Positions 7,898 to 17,267 of a stretch of DNA of 64,000 bases are shown here, piece after piece. This DNA comes from CAUZIZ01 sp965218775 (lineage in GTDB: Bacteria; Acidobacteriota; UBA6911; RPQK01; JAJDTT01), in NCBI GenBank assembly GCA_965218775.1, contig CBDCLS010000005.1, positions 124,001-188,000 of the forward strand. The letters run 5' to 3'. The notes beneath the pieces were generated by a model. That model made no database searches and had not been told where the DNA came from. It saw only the letters and a list, made by a program, of their open reading frames with translations. How positions within the stretch are numbered: the first letter of the stretch is position 1; each line of letters begins with the position of its first letter. The position numbers and the translations under genes are program-made.

Positions 7898-9343
7898 TCA
7901 GACGGGCAGCTGTTTGAGTGCTGACTTCGTGATCTTGCCCATGGAGTTTCGGGGAAGGGAATCCAAGAACGAGAAGGCTCGAGGACGCTTGAAGGAGGCG
8001 AGGAATTCCTCGCAGTAGTTCTGCAGCTCGGCCTCGGTGGTTGCCTCCTCGGCGACGACAAAGGCCACCACCTTCTCTCCCAGATCATCGTCGGGCACTC
8101 CAACGACTGCCGCCTCCTGAACCGACGGGTGCCGGAGCAGAACCTCTTCGATTTCGCGGGCTCCGATTCGATATCCACCGGACTTGATCATGTCCAGGCT
8201 GAGTCGACCGAGGAGGTGATAGTAACCCTCCTCATCTCGATAGCCGACGTCCCCAGTTCGGAACCATCCCTCACAGAAGGCCTGGCGGGTTGTTTCAGGG
8301 TCCTTCCAGTAACCGGAGAAGACGTTGGGTCCCTGGACACATACCTCGCCGATTTGATTGGGCTGCTTCAGCTCGGCGAGTTCTTCATCCAGGAGGCGGA
8401 TGTTGACGGAGGGCAAGGGAAGACCCACGGATCCGGGCTTTCGTTTTTCGAAGGGATTGGAGGTGTTCATGATCGTCTCGGTCAAGCCGTAGCGCTCCAG
8501 CACGAGTTGGCCAATCACTTTCTGACAGCGCTCGTGAAGTTCTACAGACATTGGCGCCGAGCCGCTGATTGCGAGTCGCAGAGAGGAGAAGCTTTCGGCT
8601 TTGCATTCGGGGCTTGCCAACATGCGGTGATACATCGTGGGAACACCCATGAACAGCGTACATTGGCGCTTGGCCACGAGATCGAGGACCTGTATCGGGT
8701 CGAACTTTGGGGTCAGAACCAGCGAACAGCCTGTCAGTGCCCATCCGTGGAGACCCAGGACCAGGCCGTGGACATGAAACAGGGGCAGGGCTAGCAGGAG
8801 CCGATCCCGACGGGACCATCTCCAGACCTGGATAAGGTCTCGAAGGTTGCTGCGCAGATTGGCATGCGTGAGGATCACTCCCTTGGGACGTGCAGTGGTG
8901 CCGGATGTGAAGCAGAGCAAGGCGGGAGCATCGGGGTCTCGGTTCTCAGGGATCTCGTCGGCAGCCGGCGGTAACTCTCGAAGCTCCTGGGGTCGAAGCG
9001 CGAGCTTCAGGGGAACCGGGGAGTCGGCGGACGAGATCAATGCCGAGAGCTCTGCCTTTTCGGCCATATAGCAAAACTCCGCCTGCGGCGTCTTGGGGTT
9101 GATGGGAACCGTGATCAGTCCCAGGAGATGGTTTCCGAAAAGCGCCACGATCAGTTCGGAAGAGTTGCCCAGGTAGAGACCTACCCGGTCGCCCTGCTGG
9201 AGGCCTGCGCGGTGGAGTTTCGAGGCATAGCTCTGAATCCAGTTGTTGAGTGCTTCAAAACCAAAGCACTCCGGCTGGGAGTTGGGTTCTGGGAAGAATT
9301 CCAGCGCCGTTGTGCTCGTTGGCTGGAGCGGCAGATACTGCAT
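7898..9343 (-). CDS. Acyl-CoA synthetase / AMP-dependent ligase
   Basis: 481 residues. The AMP-binding loop FTSGTTARPKG is at 145-155; YGLTETIM and GWFRTGDVGYRDEEGYYHLLGR give the A5 and A7 blocks; KSGGYRIGAREIEEVL and the C-terminal GKITKSALK supply the hinge and catalytic lysine. It activates a carboxylic acid to acyl-AMP and then acyl-CoA. Its short length without an N-terminal extension resembles malonyl/methylmalonyl-CoA synthetases and medium-chain ligases; the substrate is uncertain. It starts 11 bases after the stop of the Cys-rich small gene upstream, so they form an operon. Confidence 0.9.
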   Translation of the reverse strand: MQYLPLQPTSTTALEFFPEPNSQPECFGFEALNNWIQSYASKLHRAGLQQGDRVGLYLGNSSELIVALFGNHLLGLITVPINPKTPQAEFCYMAEKAELSALISSADSPVPLKLALRPQELRELPPAADEIPENRDPDAPALLCFTSGTTARPKGVILTHANLRSNLRDLIQVWRWSRRDRLLLALPLFHVHGLVLGLHGWALTGCSLVLTPKFDPIQVLDLVAKRQCTLFMGVPTMYHRMLASPECKAESFSSLRLAISGSAPMSVELHERCQKVIGQLVLERYGLTETIMNTSNPFEKRKPGSVGLPLPSVNIRLLDEELAELKQPNQIGEVCVQGPNVFSGYWKDPETTRQAFCEGWFRTGDVGYRDEEGYYHLLGRLSLDMIKSGGYRIGAREIEEVLLRHPSVQEAAVVGVPDDDLGEKVVAFVVAEEATTEAELQNYCEEFLASFKRPRAFSFLDSLPRNSMGKITKSALKQLPV

Positions 9344-9354
9344 GGGGTGGCGGA

Positions 9355-9702
9355 TCAGTAGATGCAGTTGACGTACATTCCCAGAACCTCACGGCAGCGC
9401 TTGCACTTGAGCGTTTGTGGAATCTCGGCGAAGCGGGGCACTGTTTCCCAAATCTCCTGGTGATCCGGGCGAGCTTCTTCATCCTGAGCGGTGACGAGCT
9501 CCTCGCGCCGTCTGACCTGCTGTACCTGATACTTGTAGAAACCGGTAAAGTCGCAGCGACCACAGACGATCTTCTTGAAGCAGGTCCCCAGTTCGACCTC
9601 ATGAAATCGGTCTTGATAGAGGACCCAACCGGGGCGGCGACGTAATCCACGGGCATCGAACACCATCGACCTAGGATAGCCAATGCGCCTGCCCGGTTTC
9701 AA
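9355..9702 (-). CDS. Small protein with two CxxC pairs, putative zinc-binding
   Basis: 115 residues, or 103 if the Met at position 13 is the start. Residues around 47-50 (CGRC) and 100-103 (CKRC) form two CxxC knuckles, enough for one zinc site of a rubredoxin or zinc-ribbon kind. Many charged residues lie between. No family recognised. Tight spacing to the acyl-CoA ligase gene on the same strand supports that it is real. It is divergent from the 16S promoter region. Confidence 0.55.
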   Translation of the reverse strand: MKPGRRIGYPRSMVFDARGLRRRPGWVLYQDRFHEVELGTCFKKIVCGRCDFTGFYKYQVQQVRRREELVTAQDEEARPDHQEIWETVPRFAEIPQTLKCKRCREVLGMYVNCIY

Positions 9703-9791
9703 GAACAGGCTGCACGAGAATCAGGTCGAGGTGAGGAATTCAAGCAGCCGGGTCGAGGCTTGTGGACGATGTTGATGAGGAAGAGAAAAAC

Positions 9792-9821
9792 TTGCACTGC
9801 ACGTTCGCCAAACCGTATACT
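9792..9821 (+). promoter_or_regulatory. 16S rRNA promoter
   Basis: TTGCAC at 9792-9797 and TATACT at 9816-9821 are separated by 18 bp, about 70 bp upstream of the mature 16S 5' end. Further on, GATCTTTGACAAC (about 9852-9864) resembles a boxA antitermination site (consensus near GCTCTTTAACAA). Both are sequence resemblances only. Confidence 0.55.
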
Positions 9822-9888
9822 GCATTGTTCCCCAGGCGCAGGTCTGCGGGGAGATCTTTGACAACTAGGCAGGACGGGACCTTGGAAA

Positions 9889-11429
<1,541 letters not shown>

Positions 11430-11476
11430 CGGAAAAACCATACGGTTAGTGTTTTGTCTTGTCCCCCCTGCCTAGT

Positions 11477-11513
11477 TGTCCAAGATCTTTGGACAGCTCT
11501 CATCTCTTTTTTT
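11477..11513 (+). terminator. Probable terminator after 16S
   Basis: TGTCCAA (11477-11483) pairs with TTGGACA (11489-11495) around a 5-base loop, and a run of seven T follows at 11507-11513 after an 11-base gap. It lies about 50 bp after the 16S 3' end and would end a monocistronic 16S transcript. The gap before the T run makes it imperfect. Confidence 0.5.
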
Positions 11514-11570
11514 CATCTCAACACCAACAGCGACCCAGTCAGATTCCGGATTCGACTGTCGCCTGCTACG

Positions 11571-12044
11571 TCAGACTCGGTCATCCCTGGGGTTACTGCG
11601 CCACGTCTCTAGAATTCCCTCGACTTGCGGCGCCACTGCCGCGCGCGATTCGAGACGATCTCGACCCCGAGCCAATAGTTGGTCGTATGAAGTGTGTTGG
11701 TGGCGCACATGCGCTCGCACCGCCAACTCGATGGAAGAAGCGTCCAGTTGCTTAGCCGACGCGGAGCGGCCGATTCGCCCCGAATGCTTGAGGCATGCGT
11801 GACGAGCGATTGCGGTCCGCTCGGCTGGGGGGCTGCCTGGGAACAGCTCACCCACTCGCTTCGCGAAGGCAGAGACATATTCCGTATCTTCACGGACCCG
11901 GCGTTCCGCGGCGCGCTCCCGGGCTAACTCTCGGGCGTCCGCATCAGCAAGGCACTCCTGTTCCGCCCTTGTGAGCGCAGCCTCCTCGATAAGGATGCCC
12001 TGCCGTTCATACCGTTTGCGGGAGCGGCTGAAGCGCAGCACCAC
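11571..12044 (-). CDS. DUF2293-domain protein
   Basis: 157 residues. The N-terminal VLRFSRSRKRYERQGILIEEAAL, a charged helical segment, then FAKRVGELFPGSPPAERTAIARHACLKHSGRIGRSASAK match the DUF2293 pattern as I recall it (conserved LFPGCPP and HAC..SGRVGRS). Function of the family is unknown; it is basic and helix-rich. It is transcribed toward the 16S gene, so the two are convergent. The start is a GTG; a second GTG follows immediately. Confidence 0.7.
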   Translation of the reverse strand: MVLRFSRSRKRYERQGILIEEAALTRAEQECLADADARELARERAAERRVREDTEYVSAFAKRVGELFPGSPPAERTAIARHACLKHSGRIGRSASAKQLDASSIELAVRAHVRHQHTSYDQLLARGRDRLESRAAVAPQVEGILETWRSNPRDDRV

Positions 12045-12140
12045 GGCGCGCCTAGCACATCGACGGTGTTGGCCACACTAATCTATGTTACAGCGTACTA
12101 GGTTTCTGGTGGGCATCTCGCCTCCAACGGGTCTGCTGAT

Positions 12141-13496
12141 CTAGATCAACTCTGTGAGGGGTTTCCCGGTGGTATCGTTGATGGCATTAGCGATCTTGAC
12201 GGGGCGTCCTATGGGAGTCATGTACTCCTTGTGCCAGTCGATTCCAAAGGCTTTGTAGAGGGTGGCAAACACGTCCCCCATGGAGACCTGCCTTTCGGCC
12301 ACGTAAGCGCCCCTTTCGTCACTGGCGCCTACCACCTGGCCTCCTCGGATGCCGCCCCCTCCCAAGACCAGAGACCAGCAGTGGGGCCAGTGGTCGCGCC
12401 CGCCCGCCGTATTGATGTAGGCCGTCCGGCCGAATTCACCCATCGCAATGACCAGCGTCGATTCCAGGAGTCCTCGCTCCTCCAAGTCGTCCAGCAGAAC
12501 GGGAAGCGACCAGTCCAAGCCGGGAACGAGCGTTTCCTTGTGCCTTTCGTCGTTGTCGGCGTGAGTATCCCATCCATTCAGGTTGTGGCCTGCCGCCGTC
12601 ACGAAGCGGCTACCCGCCTCCACCAGCCGCCGTGCCAGCAGCAGACTCTGGCCAAAACTGGTGCGTCCGTATGCCTCTTTCGTCTTCTCCGACTCCCGAG
12701 AGAGGTCGAAGGCTTCTCTGACCTGCGGTGTCAGGACCATATTCAGGGCTTGTGCCCGGAAGCTGTCCATTCTGGACTGTTCGGCCCGATTTATTCTGTG
12801 GCGGTAAATACCGTCCATCAAGCTCAGGAGAGATCGCCGCTCTTCCAAGCGGCTCATCGACAGGGTTTTGGGGAGACTCAGATCGACGATCTCAAAGTCA
12901 TCCTGGCTAGGGTCAGCGAGCACCTCCATCGGATTGTACTCGGCGCCCAGAAATGCCGCTTTGACATATTCGCGTCGGGCGTCCTCCTTCCAGCCCGGTA
13001 CGATGACATGGCTCGGCACCTGACTCCGGCGCTCCGTTTCCTTGCTGATGATCGAGCCCAGGCTGGGAAACTTCATGGCCGGCGACGGCCGGTGGCCCGT
13101 GAAGGCGTAGTAGGTCCCCTCCCCGTGGTTGTTTTCTTCCGTGTGCATCGAGCGGATAATGGAGAGCTTATCCATCCTCCTGGCGACCCGGGGCAGCAAC
13201 TCGGAAATCTGAATTCCCGGGACGTTGCTGGAGATGGGCTTGAAATTGCTGTTGGGTTTGGGATCCCACATGTCGATGTGACTGGGCCCGCCCTCCAGCC
13301 AGATCAGGATGCAGGCTTGAGCCTTGGCATTCTTGTCGACGTCCGTCCCCTCGGATATCAGGGCGGTTCTGGCTGTCAGATACTGGCTCAGGCTTATCCC
13401 TAGGAGGCTCAGAGATCCGGCCCGAATAAAATGGCGGCGCCTCATGAGGGCTTCGGTGCAAGTCAGGCAGCCTGCTTTTCTCATTGCGAATCTCAC
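12141..13496 (-). CDS. DUF1501 family protein (sulfatase-like fold), exported
   Basis: 451 residues. RRRHFIRAGSLSLLGISLSQYL (19-40) is a twin-arginine-like leader. IWLEGGPSHIDMWDPKPN, the SMHTEENNHGEGTYYAFTGHRPSP block, AAGHNLNGWDTHADN and MGEFGRTAYINTAGGRDHWPHCWSLVLGGGGI are the hallmarks of DUF1501, abundant in Planctomycetes, Verrucomicrobia and Acidobacteriota. The family has an alkaline-phosphatase/sulfatase-like fold and is usually paired with DUF1549/DUF1553 or PPC-domain proteins; its activity is not established. The start overlaps the PPC-domain gene by 4 bases, so they are co-translated. Confidence 0.9.
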   Translation of the reverse strand: MRFAMRKAGCLTCTEALMRRRHFIRAGSLSLLGISLSQYLTARTALISEGTDVDKNAKAQACILIWLEGGPSHIDMWDPKPNSNFKPISSNVPGIQISELLPRVARRMDKLSIIRSMHTEENNHGEGTYYAFTGHRPSPAMKFPSLGSIISKETERRSQVPSHVIVPGWKEDARREYVKAAFLGAEYNPMEVLADPSQDDFEIVDLSLPKTLSMSRLEERRSLLSLMDGIYRHRINRAEQSRMDSFRAQALNMVLTPQVREAFDLSRESEKTKEAYGRTSFGQSLLLARRLVEAGSRFVTAAGHNLNGWDTHADNDERHKETLVPGLDWSLPVLLDDLEERGLLESTLVIAMGEFGRTAYINTAGGRDHWPHCWSLVLGGGGIRGGQVVGASDERGAYVAERQVSMGDVFATLYKAFGIDWHKEYMTPIGRPVKIANAINDTTGKPLTELI

Positions 13497-15685
13497 TCTC
13501 CGTCCTTTTTCATGAAAGAAGCCCTTTGTCTGCGATCTTCATTTTCGGCTCGAGCTTCTTGGGGATTGACCACCATGACCGGAAATCGCCTGGCCAGGAT
13601 CCGTGGCCCCGGTTTCCCAGCAACCATGGGTCGGGCATGGACACGCACAAAATGTGGCAGCCGAGTCAGAGCCGCCTCCGCGTGGGCCACCAGGACCAGA
13701 GTCGTCACCTCTCTTTCGGTCCGATGATGGGCCGGCGACATCATCTGGTTCCCCTTCCCGGGAGGGGGTCGGTAGAAGACGCCAACCAGCCACTTCCGGG
13801 CCCAGGCAGCCTGACTGCCGGGGAGGAGTTCGACGCCCGGAGGCAGGTCGTCAACGCCAATGGCAATTTGGCCCTCGAAGCCTTCCTCTTTCTCATGGAT
13901 GACCACGAACTCCTTGGCCTGCCCTGGCACCAGGTTGATGCGGTCCGTGGATTCAACCAAACGCCGGCCCTTTCCCACGCCCAGACTGACTTCGATCCGG
14001 CCCACGTGTGGAATTTGCGGTCGCACCAGCACTCGATAGACGAAGTCCGACCCACCGTGGCGGGACGTCAAGTCACGAATTTGTAAGGAGTAGCTGCCAT
14101 CACGCTCAAAGGTATAGATGGTTTTTCGCTGGATGGTCTTGCTGACGTCAATGCCGTTGCCACCATACTCTTTGAAGATGTTCTCACAGATCTCCCGCCC
14201 CTCCGAGTCCAGAAGCTTCAGCCAGGGATTGAATTGGGGAGGCTTCGCCTGAGAGGTCTCGATCTCAAATGCCAGCCTCTCCCCTGCATTCGCCGTGAAG
14301 CGGTAATAGTCCAAATCTCCCGGCCGTCCTATGGTCCCCTCGATCAGTGTCGGGATTCTGAACGCTTGACCGTGGTCTGGCGAGTCATTCGGCTCCTCCT
14401 CTCGTTGCGAACGGAGGATCATGGAAGCGTCGGAAGGATTCCAGCTCGACTCCGCAGGGCTGTCAAGGCTGGCGCCGGTGGTGGGGCTCTCCGGCAAAGG
14501 GACGGTCCTTGCCCAAAGCTCCTGAAGCCGGTCAGGACTGATCTCGCGGGCAAAGCTGCCGGCTTGTCTCATTCGCCCTGTATTTCTCTCCAGCCAGTCG
14601 GCTGGGTCTGGATGTGCGGCCTGTCCGAATAATGGCTCGGGACCGCCGGAGCCGATGGAGCTGGCAGCGGGGACGATCCGGAGCTGATACCCAGAGCCAG
14701 GGCTGCCTTCGCCCAGGAAAGACGTCACCGAAACGAAATACTGCCCCTTCTTATCAAAGCGGTGGCTGAGTCTGGGAAAGAATTTGAATTGGCCCGCCCG
14801 TGAAACCTTTCGTCGCCTGAATCTGTGGTAGGGTTCAAACGACAAGGTGGGGCCGTCGACGACGAGCGGGGTGACCCGCTGAGAATCGAACCAGCTCCCC
14901 GACGGCTCGTACAGCGCAATTTCTGCTTCGGTGCTGTAGTCGACAAAAAGGTGAAACTCGGAAAAAACTCGAAAAAGTAGTTCTTGACCTTCCGATACCT
15001 GAAATGAATAGAAGTCCAGATCCCCGTTTTTCTCGATCTTGCCGTTGACCACCACCGGCGCGCTCAGGGGCTGGGCACCCCCTGGCCCGTCGTTTCCACT
15101 GTCGCTCTCAAAGACCGTCGGCTCGGCAACGACCTGCAGCGCAAGCGTGCTGGAAACCCCCCTTGGGGTGACCAATCGGAAGCCGTGAAGCCCCAAGGCA
15201 GCCTCGCTGGCGTCAACTTCCAGCACGGCCCGAGAGTCCAAGTCCGTAGTCGCGGTCCCGTACCCCCCCGACTTTTCTTTGAGGGAATCCAGTTGAACCC
15301 TCTCCGCCTCTCTGACGCTGGCGCTGAGATCGTCGCATTCGAACGAAACCCCGTAGGCTCCCTCCAGCGCCCGACCCCGCACCTCGACTTCGAACGCGGT
15401 CCCGCTTTGTCCACCCAGCGGAAAAACGGAAATTAACTCGGGTTCTACGGTGCTCGGAGGTGGACCCGAGAAGGTGGCTGAGCAGGCTACGAAACTCACC
15501 CAAAGGATCAACTGGACCCTTCGACTAGCCAGGAACACATAAGACTTAGGCGGTTTTCCTGATGCCACAGACCAACTCTCGGAGACAGAATCGTTACTAG
15601 TGTAGCAGAGATATGTGGGATGCATCACATCCGAAACGGCCGTCCGAGTTCCGAAACAGCCGTGAGCCGGACTTTGCTTTTGCAT
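13493..15685 (-). CDS. Secreted protein with PPC-type (pre-peptidase) domains
   Basis: Up to 730 residues; the first 45 are probably not coding, and a signal peptide is formed by SRRVQLILWVSFVACSATFS (about 54-73). An IPT/Ig-like repeat follows (VFPLGGQSGTAFEVEVRGRAL), then two PPC blocks (GKIEKNGDLDFYSFQVSEGQELLFRV and GTIGRPGDLDYYRFTANAGERLAFEI), which are calcium-type beta-sandwiches used for substrate or cell-surface binding. Such proteins occur next to DUF1501 and DUF1549/1553 genes, as here (4-bp overlap with DUF1501). No catalytic domain seen. Confidence 0.75.
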   Translation of the reverse strand: MQKQSPAHGCFGTRTAVSDVMHPTYLCYTSNDSVSESWSVASGKPPKSYVFLASRRVQLILWVSFVACSATFSGPPPSTVEPELISVFPLGGQSGTAFEVEVRGRALEGAYGVSFECDDLSASVREAERVQLDSLKEKSGGYGTATTDLDSRAVLEVDASEAALGLHGFRLVTPRGVSSTLALQVVAEPTVFESDSGNDGPGGAQPLSAPVVVNGKIEKNGDLDFYSFQVSEGQELLFRVFSEFHLFVDYSTEAEIALYEPSGSWFDSQRVTPLVVDGPTLSFEPYHRFRRRKVSRAGQFKFFPRLSHRFDKKGQYFVSVTSFLGEGSPGSGYQLRIVPAASSIGSGGPEPLFGQAAHPDPADWLERNTGRMRQAGSFAREISPDRLQELWARTVPLPESPTTGASLDSPAESSWNPSDASMILRSQREEEPNDSPDHGQAFRIPTLIEGTIGRPGDLDYYRFTANAGERLAFEIETSQAKPPQFNPWLKLLDSEGREICENIFKEYGGNGIDVSKTIQRKTIYTFERDGSYSLQIRDLTSRHGGSDFVYRVLVRPQIPHVGRIEVSLGVGKGRRLVESTDRINLVPGQAKEFVVIHEKEEGFEGQIAIGVDDLPPGVELLPGSQAAWARKWLVGVFYRPPPGKGNQMMSPAHHRTEREVTTLVLVAHAEAALTRLPHFVRVHARPMVAGKPGPRILARRFPVMVVNPQEARAENEDRRQRASFMKKDGE

Positions 15686-15755
15686 CTCGGGACCCTAGAA
15701 TGTGGGGCGAGACTGGATTCGAAAAAACTCGGGAAAGAGAGGAAAGGGATTCTCC

Positions 15756-17105
15756 ATGAGCCAACAAGAAGTCGCCACGATGCATTCGGTTGAGCGTTCG
15801 CTGAAACTATTCGAAAAGGCGCAGCAGTTGATGCCGGGTGGTTGCCAGCTGGTCAGTCGCCGACCCAGCCGCGGGGCCTTCGGTGTCAGTCCCATCTATG
15901 CCGAGCGCGCCAAGGGTTGCCGGATCTGGGATATTGACGGCAATGAATACGTGGATTGGACGAGCGCCGTAGGACCCATCATCCTGGGCTATGCCGACGA
16001 GGTGGTGGACGCGGCGGTGCGGGAGCAGATGTCCAAGGGATCTATTTTCAGCATCCTGCATGAATCCGAAATCGAACTGGCTGAAGAGTTGATTCGATTG
16101 GTGCCCTCCGCAGAGATGGTGCGCTATGCCAAGGGAGGGGGGGAAGCCTGCACCGTGGCGGTTCGCATCGCCCGCGGTGTTACGGGCAGGGATAAGGTTC
16201 TGTTCTGTGGCTATCACGGCTGGCACGACTGGTATTTGGCCGCCAATCTGGGAAGTGAAAAACTGGCCAATCACCTGCTTCCGGGAATCGAACCCATCGG
16301 AGTTCCCGCCGCACTGGAAGGGACCGCGATTCCGTTTTCCTACGGCGAGCTGGACATGCTGGAAGCGCTGCTCCAGAAACATCAAGGCGAAATCGCCGGC
16401 ATCATCATGGAACCCATGCGGAGTGAGATGCCGCCAGCAGGGTACCTGGAGGGGGTGCGCGACCTGGCCACCCGCTATGGTGTGGTTCTGATCTTCGACG
16501 AGGTCTCCTGCGGATTCCGAATTGCCCTGGGAGGCGTGCAGGAATTCCTGGGAGTCACTCCCGACCTGACGGTCTTCGCCAAGGGCATCTCCAACGGATA
16601 TGCCATGGGCGCGGTGGTGGGTCGGAGGGAGTTCATGGTGCCGGTGGCCAATATGTTCATTTCCAGCGCCTACTGGGACGACAACATCGGTGTAGTGGCC
16701 GCCCTGACGACCCTGAGAGAGCTGCAGCGGCGCGACGCTATCGCTCACTTCCACGCCCTGGGAACTGCCTTAAAGGAGCGGTTCAACCGGGCCGCCCGGG
16801 AGATCGGAGTTGCGGCCGAATGCTTCGGCGTAGAGGGCCATCCCGGCATCCGCTTCCAGATCGACGATCCGGCGACGGCCAGGAAGGTCCAGACCCTGTT
16901 CGTGCAGGAAAATGCCCGTCGAGGAGCTATCCTTTCGGGCGGTTTCTTCTTTAATTGCGCCCATGACGAGGAGGCTTTGGATAAGACCGAGGCAGCTTTC
17001 CGAGGCAGCCTGGCCGTCATCCAGGACGGGTTGGAGAACGACCGATTGGACGAGCTTTTGGAGGCTGAACTGCAAACTGACCTTTTCCGAAGAATGGTCC
17101 GCTAG
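15756..17105 (+). CDS. Class-III PLP aminotransferase (glutamate-1-semialdehyde aminomutase-like)
   Basis: The start is set at ATG 15756, preceded by GAGAGGAAAGG (15738-15748), giving 449 residues; an upstream ATG at 15702 lacks such a site. WDIDGNEYVDWTSAVGPIILGYA, YAKGGGEACTVAVRIARGVTGR, FCGYHGWHDWY, LIFDEVSCGFRI and VFAKGISNGYAMGAVVGRREFM follow the HemL/class-III order, with the PLP lysine in the AKGISNG block. Family members also act on other amino acids and amino sugars, and lone copies outside heme operons are usually not HemL, so I give no symbol. It is divergent from the PPC gene. Confidence 0.88.
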   Translation: MSQQEVATMHSVERSLKLFEKAQQLMPGGCQLVSRRPSRGAFGVSPIYAERAKGCRIWDIDGNEYVDWTSAVGPIILGYADEVVDAAVREQMSKGSIFSILHESEIELAEELIRLVPSAEMVRYAKGGGEACTVAVRIARGVTGRDKVLFCGYHGWHDWYLAANLGSEKLANHLLPGIEPIGVPAALEGTAIPFSYGELDMLEALLQKHQGEIAGIIMEPMRSEMPPAGYLEGVRDLATRYGVVLIFDEVSCGFRIALGGVQEFLGVTPDLTVFAKGISNGYAMGAVVGRREFMVPVANMFISSAYWDDNIGVVAALTTLRELQRRDAIAHFHALGTALKERFNRAAREIGVAAECFGVEGHPGIRFQIDDPATARKVQTLFVQENARRGAILSGGFFFNCAHDEEALDKTEAAFRGSLAVIQDGLENDRLDELLEAELQTDLFRRMVR

Positions 17106-17267
17106 GAGTCTGCGCGGTAGAAATGATCGTAGCGAAAAGGTGGGGAATCGGCCGGCTCGGTAGGTTTGGCCGGGAGTGTGTGTCCCAAGACAGTGCCGAC
17201 CGACTCGGAATAGAAGGGCTCTCCGATCGGGAGGGCGACGATGAGGGCGCCTCCAGAAAACCTGTCG

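Noticed and set aside
12231..13403. A 390-codon plus-strand frame
   Set aside because: Antisense of the DUF1501 gene; no start signal and no recognisable motif.
15702..15755. Start of the class-III aminotransferase at 15702
   Set aside because: The ATG at 15756 has a good purine-rich ribosome site and matches the usual N-terminus; the upstream extension is basic and non-conserved.
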